Shown in pieces: positions 8,611-17,267 of a DNA stretch of 64,000 nt (position 1 is the stretch's first letter; each line of letters opens with the position of its first letter). Both the position numbers and the translations under genes were made by a program. Under the pieces are notes generated by a model. That model did no database searches, was not told the DNA's origin, and saw nothing but the letters and a program-made list of their open reading frames with translations. This DNA comes from Stygiolobus sp037389425. GTDB taxonomy: Archaea > Thermoproteota > Thermoprotei_A > Sulfolobales > Sulfolobaceae. The stretch is taken from the NCBI RefSeq assembly GCF_037389425.1, contig NZ_JBBHKR010000042.1, forward strand, positions 146,881 through 210,880. Reading direction: 5' to 3'.

Positions 8611-8955
8611 ATGGCGATAAAGTTGATATGTAGAGAGATAGAATGTGTTGAAGGGGTAGTAAGAAGGATATTGGAGGAAAACGGCTATACCTTTGATAAT
8701 GTTAAAATTAACGTTTCAGATATGCCCTATAACGAACTAGCTAGATTTGACGGAAGTAATATATACGTTAATTCTGTAAAATTCAAAAGTTTCGCTACAC
8801 AAGTCGGAGGAGATTCAAAGTTTATATCAGCGTATCTAACAGTAGTGTCACTCTACGCTGTAATAAATGACAAACAAAGGCTGAGAGAGTTAGTTAAAAG
8901 AGTGTTTGGAGATAAATCTCTCGAATACACTATTTTCAATTTGTTATTTGACTAA
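8611..8955 (+). CDS. Hypothetical protein (114 aa)
   Basis: 114 residues, soluble, alpha/beta, with no family that I recognise. The first 30 residues form a likely helix (CVEGVVRRILEENG) and the centre has short strands. It begins 70 bases after wtpB on the same strand and its end overlaps the end of the convergent tpiA by 12 bases. A role with the transporter is possible but rests on position only. Confidence 0.6.
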   Translation: MAIKLICREIECVEGVVRRILEENGYTFDNVKINVSDMPYNELARFDGSNIYVNSVKFKSFATQVGGDSKFISAYLTVVSLYAVINDKQRLRELVKRVFGDKSLEYTIFNLLFD

Positions 8956-9642
8956 ACTCCTTTTATCTATTGCTTTTAAGGCTTGAGACACGAAATCGCT
9001 TACAACCTTTTCTGGGTCTTTAGCTTTCATTACAGCACTTGCCACTCCTATTCCGTCAGCACCAAGCTCTATAGCCTTGTATACATCTTCACCGCTTGTA
9101 ATTCCAGCCCCTGCAATAAGGTAAACACCCTTAACTTTCCTTATTTCATCTACCGCTCTTGTAATAACTTCAGGTTTTGCCTTAGAGACCGCGACTCCGC
9201 TACCGATAAGTTCCGGAGGTTCGATAAGTATCGCATCAGGGTTTAATATTCCCATAGAATGAACTAATTCGTATCTATCTACACAAACTACACTTTCCAG
9301 CCCTAATCTTCTCATCCTTATAATTGCATCGTGGATTTCGTCTAACCTAACTCTCCTTTCGCTGTGGTTTAATAACGAGCCCTTCCCCCCTGCGTCCTTT
9401 ACCATCTCAGGAAGAATCGATCCAGTTTTAGCACCGTGATCCAATCCATCAACATGTTGTGCATATACTGTTAGTTCAGTTTCTTTACTAAGCCTATGTA
9501 TCATTGTTGCTGGAACGGAAACTATTATAGGAACTCCGTACTCCTTACTTACCTTCTCAATCTTCTTAGAGATTTCCATCCCTTTTTCTCCGTAAGAATT
9601 CTCATATGCCTTGTAATTTATTAAAATAATTGGCGGTTTCAT
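8944..9642 (-). CDS. tpiA: Triosephosphate isomerase
   Basis: 232 residues from the ATG at 9642, the short archaeal tetrameric type. It interconverts dihydroxyacetone phosphate and glyceraldehyde 3-phosphate. Seen: NYKAY (Asn and Lys of the active site) at residue 9, LNHSERR with the catalytic His, ILIEPPELIGSG with the catalytic Glu and phosphate-gripping loop, and AGAGITSGEDV. The frame is open a further 31 codons upstream, but those residues do not match the family and run into the divergent gene, so 9642 is chosen. Confidence 0.95.
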   Translation of the reverse strand: MKPPIILINYKAYENSYGEKGMEISKKIEKVSKEYGVPIIVSVPATMIHRLSKETELTVYAQHVDGLDHGAKTGSILPEMVKDAGGKGSLLNHSERRVRLDEIHDAIIRMRRLGLESVVCVDRYELVHSMGILNPDAILIEPPELIGSGVAVSKAKPEVITRAVDEIRKVKGVYLIAGAGITSGEDVYKAIELGADGIGVASAVMKAKDPEKVVSDFVSQALKAIDKRSLVK

Positions 9643-9665
9643 AACTTTAAATAAGGGGATTAATA

Positions 9666-10175
9666 TTGAAACTTTGCGGAATAGATTTAGCTGTAAAGAG
9701 ACCTTCAACAATCGGAGTCCTGAACGGAAACACAATAGAAGTTTATGAGGGGGACGAAGACCTCATTCTTCAGCTTTGTGCTACTTCTGAAATAGTGGCT
9801 ATAGATTCTCCATTATCTTACAGTAAAGGATTTAGAGATGTTGACAAACAGATGATCAAACGAGGTTATCGTGTGTTACCACCGAGTTGGATGGAGAGCC
9901 TCGTGGTCAAGGCAATTAAGCTATCAAGGATGTTAAAGGGGAAAGTGATTGAGACTCATCCCACTTCATCTCTTAAGAATATTGGTTTAGATTGGAGGAG
10001 ATATAACGTTAAGAAAGATATAATAGATGCTGTGGTTGCTGCTCTAGTTTCGTTATTTTATATGAAGGGTGAAGCAATGGAAATCAGAGGTTCGGACGGA
10101 GTTATATATCTACTTCCTAAGAAAAAGATAGAGATATCTAAATTGTCCGAAAATGTTTTTACATTCCTAGAATAA
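9666..10175 (+). CDS. DUF429-type predicted nuclease (RNase H-like fold)
   Basis: 169 residues. The opening KLCGIDLAVKRPSTIGVLNG and the later IVAIDSPLSYSKGFRDVDKQMIKRGYRVLPP and IETHPTSSLKNIG match the DUF429 group, whose fold is RNase H-like; GIDLA and AIDSP carry the expected acidic residues. The start is a TTG at 9666, 23 bases from the divergent tpiA start, so the two promoters overlap each other's coding ends. Its stop overlaps the convergent antiporter gene by nine bases. Biochemical role unknown. Confidence 0.75.
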   Translation: MKLCGIDLAVKRPSTIGVLNGNTIEVYEGDEDLILQLCATSEIVAIDSPLSYSKGFRDVDKQMIKRGYRVLPPSWMESLVVKAIKLSRMLKGKVIETHPTSSLKNIGLDWRRYNVKKDIIDAVVAALVSLFYMKGEAMEIRGSDGVIYLLPKKKIEISKLSENVFTFLE

Positions 10176-11741
10176 CTTATCTAATTCCTCTATTAATTTA
10201 TATATTTTGCTGTAAAAAAATATGGCTACAAATGTACTAATTATGATTGAGATAATTATATCGAGTAAAGGAGAGACGGCTATTATCCTTGCTAGTAATA
10301 CAGTATAATTAATCATTATTAACAGAAAGATCCCCCACATGAATATTTGTATCATTAGCCTAAACTCTAGATTTTGAATTTTTCTAGTATAGTAAAGAAT
10401 GAAGAGTATCAGTAAAAATGGAGTCAGCACTAGTAAAGACAATGAAAACAAGGCTAAGTAAGGAGAAAGAGTAGCTATTAACTCAGCTAAGTATATTGAA
10501 CTAAAAGTCAATGTTATACTTAGGATTGAGAATTTCAAGAATGACGTGAGAATTTCTGGTGATTTAAATGTTATATGACCCAAGTTTTTAACTAAGCTAT
10601 CGAATCTATCTAACCTTAACCTTAAATACATCTTACTTATAGTCTTTAGGACTATCTGGTTTCTAGAAGTTAAAACGCTAGCTATTGTAGAGGATACAGC
10701 TACGAGTACTGTCGATATGTTATAAATTATCGTAACGGGAAGTCCTAGCTGTAACGCGGTAAGAGATATAACTATTCCGAATTCACTTAATGAAGTCATA
10801 AATAATCCAGTTCCATAAGCCCTCAAGAAATCGACTCCTGAAAACCAATAGGCAGTACTAAAGGCAAAGAGTTTTGTTAAAACGAGAATTATGGAGACCA
10901 GTATGTAATACAATATAAATCCAGAAATTTTGAGATAACTTCCGGCAATAAAGAAGAAGAAAATTAGGGTAAAGTCAACCAAAGGTTTCATATACCTAAT
11001 TATCTTTTCAGGATCTGTTGACGCATAAGAAGTACCTATACCCAGTAAAAAGTTAGCTAACGTTGAAGGTAAGCTCAGTATAGAACTTAGTAAGTTGAAT
11101 AAAAAGACGGATGCTACGCTAGATAAAATTACAGACTCTTCAGACTTTGCATACTGTAATGTCGGGTTTATGAGAACTTTTGACACAACATAACCAAGCG
11201 CTAATGAGGAAAGCGAGGTGATTAGTAGATTGAAGATATTCACGTCTCCTGAGGTTATAATGCCTAACGCGACGAAAGCTAATGTGTCTTCAAGTGAGGC
11301 AACAGAGAGAATAAGTTTGAAGTCGTTTTTGTCTAGCTTACCTTCCCCGAGCTTAAATGCAATTGATGTACTGGTGTTAAAGCCTATTACGGTAAGTAAA
11401 AGAGTCTGGGTTAAAGAGAGTTTGATCGCTAAACCAACTATAGAAATTACAATATAAACAATTAGAAATTCTATAATCACTATGAAAAGTGCCCTTCTGA
11501 ACATCTTCTTGAGATCTACGAGGTTAACGGAAACTCCCATTTCAAATGACAATAAGTTTACAGCGAGAAAGGAGATAAACTGGAATTCTGGATTATTATA
11601 ATTCAACCCTAAGAGTTCTCCTATTAGACCGGACACAAGGTATGCGAGAACGGGGGATATCCTAAGCCTTCTCAGAACTAAACCGGAGAAAGTTGCTATG
11701 ACCAGCGTTAGTGTAAGGATTGTATTAGTGCCTTGTATCAT
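10167..11741 (-). CDS. Cation:proton antiporter (CPA2 / KefB-like)
   Basis: 524 residues with about 12-13 membrane helices. The first 360 residues fit the Na_H_Exchanger fold (ISPVLAYLVSGLIGELLG, LLSFEMGVSVNLVDLKKMFR, GFNTSTSIAFKLGEGKLD); the last 150 residues add membrane segments rather than a soluble TrkA-type domain. It likely exchanges Na+ or K+ for protons in the cytoplasmic membrane. The usual Asp pair of electrogenic CPA2 members is not obvious in the helix-5 region, so the ion and stoichiometry stay open. Confidence 0.82.
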   Translation of the reverse strand: MIQGTNTILTLTLVIATFSGLVLRRLRISPVLAYLVSGLIGELLGLNYNNPEFQFISFLAVNLLSFEMGVSVNLVDLKKMFRRALFIVIIEFLIVYIVISIVGLAIKLSLTQTLLLTVIGFNTSTSIAFKLGEGKLDKNDFKLILSVASLEDTLAFVALGIITSGDVNIFNLLITSLSSLALGYVVSKVLINPTLQYAKSEESVILSSVASVFLFNLLSSILSLPSTLANFLLGIGTSYASTDPEKIIRYMKPLVDFTLIFFFFIAGSYLKISGFILYYILVSIILVLTKLFAFSTAYWFSGVDFLRAYGTGLFMTSLSEFGIVISLTALQLGLPVTIIYNISTVLVAVSSTIASVLTSRNQIVLKTISKMYLRLRLDRFDSLVKNLGHITFKSPEILTSFLKFSILSITLTFSSIYLAELIATLSPYLALFSLSLLVLTPFLLILFILYYTRKIQNLEFRLMIQIFMWGIFLLIMINYTVLLARIIAVSPLLDIIISIIISTFVAIFFYSKIYKLIEELDKLF

Positions 11742-11792
11742 GAATAGTAATATCGATTTTATAAGTATATAAGTAAAAAATGGTTGATTATA

Positions 11793-12770
11793 ATGGTCGT
11801 TGTAAGAGTTGAGAATGTAGAAAGCGAGGCTTTAAGAGATAACCCTTTAAAAGATCCTAATGTGAGGAAGGTCGTTCACATAGTCACCGACAATATTTCT
11901 AAACCCTTGATAGTTGTCTATCTAAGCGGTTTTCTATCTTCTTCCATTTCGTTATTGAACTACGATCCTTTAGGGGAAAACATTGTAGAAAAGATAGAGA
12001 GGCTTTCTAAGGAGGATAAAATAAATAATACAGTGGTAATACTCCCAGATCTCTTTACCAAGTTAGGCGGTAATCAATATATAAATTCTACGGCAGTAGG
12101 CCTATATGAAGATTTCTTAGCTAAGGAATTAATACCCTATCTAAAAGAAAAATACGACAGTGACAAGATAGTTCTAATGGGCAAATCTTCTGGCGGTTAC
12201 GGTGCAATAGTACTAGGAATGAAGTATCCTGGTCTAATTCAAGGAATAATTGACCACTCAGGTGATGCTTACTTCGAGTACATTTATATTCCTATGTTTC
12301 CTTCCGTAATCAGAACCCTGAGAAAATTCAGGGACTACAAAGACTGGCTACAAAAGTTTTGGAGTAAGGAGAATAAGAAAGAGAAAGAGGATTTAAACGT
12401 ACTAACCATAGTAGCAATGGCTGCATTTTACTCACCTAAGGGCGATTATATCGAGTTACCCTTTGAAACGGAAACAGGTGAAATTATAGAAGAAGTTTGG
12501 AAAAAATGGATAGAGAAGGATCCAGTGAGAATGGTAAACCGGTATCACGAGAATCTGCGAGAACTCAGGTTGATCTACCTTGATGTGGGTTTAAGGGACG
12601 AATTTAAGATTAATTTCGGTATGAGGATTTTACACGATAAGATGAAAAAATTAAACGTCCCTCATATCTATGAAGAATTTGAAGGAGGACATTTTAACAC
12701 TAGTTTTAGATATGATGTATCTTTATCTTTGGCGAGTAGAGTATTTAATGAAGAAGGTAATGAGAATTGA
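11793..12770 (+). CDS. Alpha/beta-hydrolase, esterase D-like
   Basis: 325 residues from ATG 11793; an in-frame TTG at 11784 would add three. The nucleophile elbow is GKSSGGYGA (Ser at about residue 135), preceded by the VVYLSGFLS oxyanion strand, and the expected His is in GGHFNTSF near the C-terminus. These fit the putative-esterase family (PF00756) that includes S-formylglutathione hydrolase and mycolyltransferases. No signal peptide is seen, so it is probably cytoplasmic. The following 79-residue gene overlaps its stop codon. Confidence 0.82.
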   Translation: MVVVRVENVESEALRDNPLKDPNVRKVVHIVTDNISKPLIVVYLSGFLSSSISLLNYDPLGENIVEKIERLSKEDKINNTVVILPDLFTKLGGNQYINSTAVGLYEDFLAKELIPYLKEKYDSDKIVLMGKSSGGYGAIVLGMKYPGLIQGIIDHSGDAYFEYIYIPMFPSVIRTLRKFRDYKDWLQKFWSKENKKEKEDLNVLTIVAMAAFYSPKGDYIELPFETETGEIIEEVWKKWIEKDPVRMVNRYHENLRELRLIYLDVGLRDEFKINFGMRILHDKMKKLNVPHIYEEFEGGHFNTSFRYDVSLSLASRVFNEEGNEN

Positions 12771-13006
12771 TAATACGCTTTCAAAGGACGGGGGACTGTT
12801 ATTCGTTAACTGATGTCGTTACAGAGAGTATAGGACAGTGTGAAAGGTACGACGTAATCGTCATAGAAAAATTAGAGAAGGAAGTATTGGACAAAATAAA
12901 GGGAACCAATATCAAAATTTTCGAATGTGATGAGGGAGAGGAAAAATGTATAGAAAAAATAAGAAATTCAGTGTATAGAATTACAAAATCATGTAAATTT
13001 ACATGA
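12767..13006 (+). CDS. Small acidic hypothetical protein (79 aa)
   Basis: 79 residues with a TTG start embedded in the esterase stop (TTGA), implying coupling. The pattern is beta-alpha-beta (FQRTGDCYS, VIVIEKLEKEVLDKI, IKIFECDEGEEKCIEKI) with four cysteines, reminiscent of a reduced thioredoxin-like or DUF-type mini fold, not a recognised family. It ends in SCKFT inside an 18-base palindrome that also encodes the SCKFT end of the convergent Nudix protein. Confidence 0.6.
   Translation: MIIRFQRTGDCYSLTDVVTESIGQCERYDVIVIEKLEKEVLDKIKGTNIKIFECDEGEEKCIEKIRNSVYRITKSCKFT
12989..13006. repeat. 18-bp perfect palindrome carrying the stop codons of two convergent genes
   Basis: TCATGTAAATTTACATGA reads identically on both strands. 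Its right end is the TGA of the plus-strand 79-residue gene and its left end is the TGA of the minus-strand Nudix gene, so both proteins end in the same five residues, SCKFT. Confidence 0.9.
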
Positions 13007-13441
13007 ATTACAATAGCCTCCCTTAAATTCAGTCCAATCAGTAGAGAAGTAAAACTCGCAACGTACATTTTCTCCGCTCAGAACCTTTGGTAACCATATT
13101 TTATCGTCAGCCCACATCTCCTCATAAATGGGTTCCTTTAACCACATAGGTATAGCCTCATCAGTTTTAGTAGGAATTCCGGTGAACTTTGTAATAAGGA
13201 ACACGTGCATCTTTTCTGCTTCTTCTCCATGTATAAACAAGATCTCGGCTACCTTCCTAAAGGACTCAATATTTACTTTAATTTCTTCATTGACTTCACG
13301 AGTGATACATTGCTCGGGCGTTTCACCCTCCTCAACTTTACCCCCAGGGAATGTTAGATACCCAGCTCCTAAGCCTCTGAGTTTTCTTATAAAGAGTAAA
13401 AAATTACCGTCTCTTATTATTCCTAGGCATGTCTCCTTCAT
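12989..13441 (-). CDS. Nudix hydrolase
   Basis: 150 residues. The Nudix box GGKVEEGETPEQCITREVNE then EIKV matches GX5EX7REUXEEXGU except that the last Gly is Lys. The length and the FPGGKVEEGE and FLITKFTGIP segments are close to MTH1/MutT-like 8-oxo-dGTP or general nucleoside-diphosphate hydrolases. The ATG overlaps the fumC stop (ATGA), so it is coupled to fumarase. Four C-terminal cysteines (RCEF, YCNSC) are unusual for the family and might bind metal. Confidence 0.88.
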   Translation of the reverse strand: MKETCLGIIRDGNFLLFIRKLRGLGAGYLTFPGGKVEEGETPEQCITREVNEEIKVNIESFRKVAEILFIHGEEAEKMHVFLITKFTGIPTKTDEAIPMWLKEPIYEEMWADDKIWLPKVLSGENVRCEFYFSTDWTEFKGGYCNSCKFT

Positions 13442-14754
13442 TTAGCCGGAAACCCAGGTTTGACTAGTCTTTTCAAGTCAAGTATGGTATTGATTTCTTC
13501 ATCCTTATATCCTAATTCTCTCAGTGCTTCCCTTATTGACATCTCCTTAGCTAGTTGTTTACCTATTTGAGATGCCTTATCATATCCGATTATGGGTGAT
13601 ATGATAGTAACTAATGAGGGGCTACTTTCGGCGTACCTTCTCATCTTTTCTACGTTTGGAACCATACCGTTGATAACTAAATCTGACATTTTACTAAATG
13701 CCTCAGCTAATAAGGTCTCCTCCATTACGAGATCGTAACCTACTAGTGGAACACCCATAGCCAACTCAAATTCACCTAGCATTGAAGCGAACTGTATAGC
13801 GTGATCTAAACCTATGACTTGAGCACTTACTAGAAGAGAAGCCTCTACAGTTACCGGGTTAGTTTTACCAGGCATTATACTGCTTCCAGCTATTTCCTCT
13901 TGGCTGGGAAGTTCAATCTCATTAAACCCCGTCATAGGTCCCGAAAACATTAATCTTATGTCTTGCCCTAGTCTATATAAGTTCACTGCAGAAGTCCTCA
14001 GGACTCCACTTAGCATTAACATATCGGTGAGAAGTTTCAAACCCCTGAATTTATTTGCGGGTTTGAAGCCCATAGAAGCAATTTTGTTTATCTCATTGAC
14101 TACTCTCTCCTGAAACTCAGGATGTGCATTTAGCCCAGTACCTACAGCTGTACCTCCTATGGGAAGTTCTTTTACGTATTCCAGTATTTCCTTCAACTTT
14201 TCTAAGTCGTGTTGAAATGCATCAGCGTATGACAATAATTCTTGACCTAAAGTTACCGGTAAAGCATCTCTTAAATGAGTCCTGCCTGATTTAATTATAT
14301 CGTTAAATTCCTGACCCTTTTTATCCAGAGACGTGATGATCTTTTCGTATGCGGGAATTAGAAGTTCGTATGCGGTTTTCACTGACGCAATGCGTATTGC
14401 AGTAGGTACGGTGTCATTAGACGACTGCCCGAGGTTTACGTGATCGTTAGGATGAACTTTCTTCCCTGAAATTTCCGTAGCCCTCTCTGCAATAATCTCG
14501 TTTATGTTCATGTTTAACCCGGTTCCAGAACCTGTCTGAAACACGTCTACAATCACTTTAGAGTCAAATTTCCCTTCCATTACTTCTTCAGATGCTTTCA
14601 TAATAGCTTGTGCTATTTGCTGATCTAATAGTCCTAATTCACCGTTAACTTTAGCACACGAATACTTAATAGCTCCCATAGCCCAAATTATTTGCCTAGG
14701 GAACTTTGTCCCAGTGTTCATAAAGAGTTTCGGAGCTGTTTCGGTGTATTTCAT
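13438..14754 (-). CDS. fumC: Fumarate hydratase class II
   Basis: 438 residues, slightly shorter than bacterial FumC. It hydrates fumarate to L-malate in the citric acid cycle. Seen: VFQTGSGTGLNMNINEIIAE, NDHVNLGQSSNDTVPTA, SGRTHLRDALPVTLGQE and the family signature GSSIMPGKTNP with the catalytic Ser loop. The N-terminus is truncated by about 20-30 residues relative to many bacterial enzymes but keeps the fold start. It is first in a two-gene unit with the Nudix gene and divergent from the metallo-hydrolase at 14870. Confidence 0.96.
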   Translation of the reverse strand: MKYTETAPKLFMNTGTKFPRQIIWAMGAIKYSCAKVNGELGLLDQQIAQAIMKASEEVMEGKFDSKVIVDVFQTGSGTGLNMNINEIIAERATEISGKKVHPNDHVNLGQSSNDTVPTAIRIASVKTAYELLIPAYEKIITSLDKKGQEFNDIIKSGRTHLRDALPVTLGQELLSYADAFQHDLEKLKEILEYVKELPIGGTAVGTGLNAHPEFQERVVNEINKIASMGFKPANKFRGLKLLTDMLMLSGVLRTSAVNLYRLGQDIRLMFSGPMTGFNEIELPSQEEIAGSSIMPGKTNPVTVEASLLVSAQVIGLDHAIQFASMLGEFELAMGVPLVGYDLVMEETLLAEAFSKMSDLVINGMVPNVEKMRRYAESSPSLVTIISPIIGYDKASQIGKQLAKEMSIREALRELGYKDEEINTILDLKRLVKPGFPAK

Positions 14755-14869
14755 ATTGATTCTATTTAAAGAAAGAGTGTTACTTAATAATTTCGATTAA
14801 TAAGAGTAAAAAAGGGATTACTAATAGCATGACGATAATATTATTAGATCAATCCTTAAGTTTAGAGTG

Positions 14870-15469
14870 ATGGTAGTAATAAGGAAATTCGAAGTGAGTC
14901 ACCTTAACACTAACTGCTATTTAGTAACTAAAAATAATTCAGGGATATTAATCGATGCAGGAGAGAACCCAACAGAAATTATATACTACATTAAAGATAG
15001 AGGAATAGAATTAAAGGCAATCCTTGCTACTCATGGTCACTTCGACCACGTTTTGGGTGTGCCTGAGTTAAAGAAACACTTAGGCGAAGTCATATTCTAC
15101 TTACACGAGAACGATGAACCGTTGGTTAAAAACGATCCCCGAACTTCTCACATTTCCGTAGACGGTTATGTTAAAGAAGGAGAAATGGAATTTGACGGTA
15201 TTAGAGTTAAGGTGTTCGAGACTCCGGGGCACACTTTAGGTAGTGTTACGTACTTGATAGAGAATAACTTATTTACCGGTGATACTCTCTTTAACGAGAG
15301 CATCGGTAGATACGACTTAGGAGGAGATAAGGCTCTCCTTAAGAAGAGCCTAAAAAGGTTAATGGAGCTTGACGATTTACTAACAGTGTACCCAGGGCAT
15401 GGTTTTCTTACGACGTTAGGTTACGAAAAGTTGCACAATCCGTTTTTAAACGGGGAAATAGATTGGTAA
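14870..15469 (+). CDS. Metallo-beta-lactamase-fold hydrolase (glyoxalase II-like)
   Basis: 199 residues from ATG 14870; a GTG three bases earlier is possible. The metal-binding set is THGHFDH (residues 62-68), TPGHTLGS, FTGDTLF and YPGHG, the complete HxHxDH/H/D/H pattern of the fold. Size and order fit glyoxalase II-like thioesterases or small MBL hydrolases. The C-terminal substrate-binding domain of true glyoxalase II is absent, so the substrate is unknown. The SWIM mini-protein gene follows after 12 bases. Confidence 0.86.
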   Translation: MVVIRKFEVSHLNTNCYLVTKNNSGILIDAGENPTEIIYYIKDRGIELKAILATHGHFDHVLGVPELKKHLGEVIFYLHENDEPLVKNDPRTSHISVDGYVKEGEMEFDGIRVKVFETPGHTLGSVTYLIENNLFTGDTLFNESIGRYDLGGDKALLKKSLKRLMELDDLLTVYPGHGFLTTLGYEKLHNPFLNGEIDW

Positions 15470-15481
15470 ATATGACTTAGC

Positions 15482-15688
15482 ATGAACGTAAAGATACTTA
15501 AAGTGGAGAAGTTAAACGACGTTATAGAAGTCGAAGGCTTAGTACCTGCAAAATGTGCTGTAGGGTACTACGATGTAAGAATTAAAATACGCGGTTTTAA
15601 AATTATAGAAAGCAATTGCCAGTGTGGTCAACCAATTTGTCAGCATGCTGTAAAACTGCAGTTAGCATACTTAAGAGTCTCTAGATGA
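15482..15688 (+). CDS. SWIM-type zinc-finger mini-protein
   Basis: 68 residues. After a beta-rich first half (VEVEGLVPAKCAVGYYDVRI), the tail has NCQCGQPICQHAVKLQLAY, the CxCx(n)CxH pattern of SWIM zinc fingers, which bind DNA, RNA or proteins. The final 18 codons, including the CxH ligands, lie inside a perfect 80-bp tandem duplication, but the frame is intact because the stop is in the first copy. It is likely cotranscribed with the upstream hydrolase. Confidence 0.68.
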   Translation: MNVKILKVEKLNDVIEVEGLVPAKCAVGYYDVRIKIRGFKIIESNCQCGQPICQHAVKLQLAYLRVSR

Positions 15689-15792
15689 CCAGTTCTGTTT
15701 CCAAAACGTGAGCAATTTGTCAGCATGCTGTAAAACTGCAGTTAGCATACTTAAGAGTCTCTAGATGACCAGTTCTGTTTCCAAAACGTGAG
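15633..15792. repeat. Perfect 80-bp tandem duplication across a convergent gene junction
   Basis: Bases 15633-15712 are repeated without a mismatch at 15713-15792. The unit contains the 3' end of the SWIM gene (stop at 15688) and, on the other strand, the 3' end of the glycosyltransferase gene (stop at 15751 in copy two). Before the duplication the two genes would have overlapped tail to tail by 18 bases (15671-15688). Confidence 0.95.
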
Positions 15793-17019
15793 TAATGCAT
15801 AAAATGACGCGAAGTATTGTATTACTAATGCTATTGTTCCTATTAGGAAAGTCTTGAGTTTTTCCCTCATGATTAGTTTTGCCAAGGCATAGGAAAATGG
15901 TATTATGGAGATTGTAGGTAGTATGCGGGTTATTATGAACATCGCTATTAATGATGGTCTAGGTCGTAAAAAATGTTCAAAAATTTTGGCTAAGATTAGT
16001 GATGAGTGAGTTCCCCCAGTTAGTAGTACGTTCAAGATACCTTTCTCTAGAATTCTCTCAAACAAATGCGAGCTTAATATCAAGTGTATATCAAGAAATA
16101 AGGATAGAATTGACAACAAAGGTAGCATATTTAGGTAGGTCACGTTAAAGGAATATATTAATCCTCTTTTATTTATAACTCCTTCTTTTATTTCCTTTAT
16201 AAAGATTAGGTAGTTAGCTCTAGTCCAACGGGTTACTTGTTTGGCGAAAGTCATAACATCATTAGGGGGTTTTGTATAAACTATAGCGTCTATAGCTTTT
16301 ACGGCCTTATAACCTTTCATAATCACGTATTCTGTAAGATCTCTATCGTCTGATAGGATCATTTTTCTGCCGAATATTCTAGGGTTTCTAAATTCCTCTG
16401 ATAATACATAAGGCTTTATTAAATCGGTTCTATATAGGACACACTGACCACTTAATATTATAGCACTCCCAAAGTAATTAACTGCTCTGTTTACTAATTC
16501 ACTCATACTTTCGAAAAACTCCGCGTAGTAATAGGACCATTTTTTACTCTTCATCATTCTGATGTTTGCACCTACTCCCCCAACATCTTCGGTCATATAA
16601 GCCAATAGTTTTTCTACACTATCCTTCGATATTGTAGTATCACTATCCAGTAATAGAACTAGTTTAGTTGTCACATATTTTATCCCTTCAGATAACGCAA
16701 CTCTTTTTCCTGACCTCTTTTTAAGGCTTATGAAAAGTCCCCCATATTTCTTTACTATGATGCTGTAGGGTTCGTCAACACCATCCCCTACTACTATTAA
16801 CTTAAGGCCTATTCGGGCTATTGACTTTATTACTTGTTCAAACAGTCTTACATCTTCTTTATATACTGGAATTAACACCGTAATGTCGGATTTTGTAAAA
16901 TTAGTATTATATTTCTTTGGCTTGTATTTAAGTCCGTAGTATGTGATAAGTATAAAGTAAGTAATGGTTAATACTGAAGATGATATTACGAACATAACGT
17001 GAGCGGTGAAGTTTAACAT
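15751..17019 (-). CDS. Processive family 2 glycosyltransferase, membrane-bound
   Basis: 422 residues: one N-terminal membrane helix (6-28), a GT2 catalytic domain (VLIPVYKEDVRLFEQVIKSI, LLLDSDTTISKDSVEKLL with the DxD, LSDDRDLTEYVIMKG, and QVTRWTR, the QxxRW motif of processive enzymes), then three or four C-terminal helices. The layout is that of hyaluronan- or cellulose-synthase-like enzymes, which polymerise a sugar from the cytosolic face and export it. It may make an exopolysaccharide. Its 3' end is duplicated by the 80-bp repeat without changing the protein. Confidence 0.88.
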   Translation of the reverse strand: MLNFTAHVMFVISSSVLTITYFILITYYGLKYKPKKYNTNFTKSDITVLIPVYKEDVRLFEQVIKSIARIGLKLIVVGDGVDEPYSIIVKKYGGLFISLKKRSGKRVALSEGIKYVTTKLVLLLDSDTTISKDSVEKLLAYMTEDVGGVGANIRMMKSKKWSYYYAEFFESMSELVNRAVNYFGSAIILSGQCVLYRTDLIKPYVLSEEFRNPRIFGRKMILSDDRDLTEYVIMKGYKAVKAIDAIVYTKPPNDVMTFAKQVTRWTRANYLIFIKEIKEGVINKRGLIYSFNVTYLNMLPLLSILSLFLDIHLILSSHLFERILEKGILNVLLTGGTHSSLILAKIFEHFLRPRPSLIAMFIITRILPTISIIPFSYALAKLIMREKLKTFLIGTIALVIQYFASFYALLTFWKQNWSSRDS

Positions 17020-17267
17020 TCAGATATCAAATAAGATATCGCATATAAAAATTTTAATCAGAGAGAAAAACTTTTATAAGTCCTAGTTTAACTTGTTAAT
17101 TAGTTTTTCAATAGATATAGGAGAAATTCAATATCTGTCTAGTTAATAATTAAGCTAGTAGTTTATGTTAAGATTAGTATCAACCTTAACCGAAAAGACC
17201 ATCTTTTATACAATATCTTTATATGATGTAAGGAAAATTTAATTTATTCTAAGTTTGTATTTATTGT
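17020..17267. other. Intergenic promoter region between the divergent glycosyltransferase and GH15 genes
   Basis: 248 AT-rich bases with no open frame that looks coding. A TATA-like TTTAATTTATT lies about 25-30 bases before the GH15 start at 17268, and AATTTTAATC-type elements lie upstream of the glycosyltransferase start at 17019. No tRNA or C/D box pattern was found in it. Confidence 0.4.

Noticed and set aside
8561..8620. D'-C'-like pair (CTGA, ACTA, GTGATGA) with a C-like ATGAAGA upstream, and a 19-codon frame, between wtpB and the 114-residue gene
   Set aside because: No D box CTGA follows within a reasonable guide length, and the tiny frame overlaps the next start; too weak for an sRNA or a gene.
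9643..9735. N-terminal extension of triosephosphate isomerase
   Set aside because: The 31 extra codons do not resemble the family and lie in the divergent DUF429 gene; the ATG at 9642 gives the correct start before the NYKAY motif.
11747..11754. A single AGTAATAT before the antiporter gene, like the wtpA repeats
   Set aside because: One octamer in AT-rich DNA is expected by chance; no array is present.
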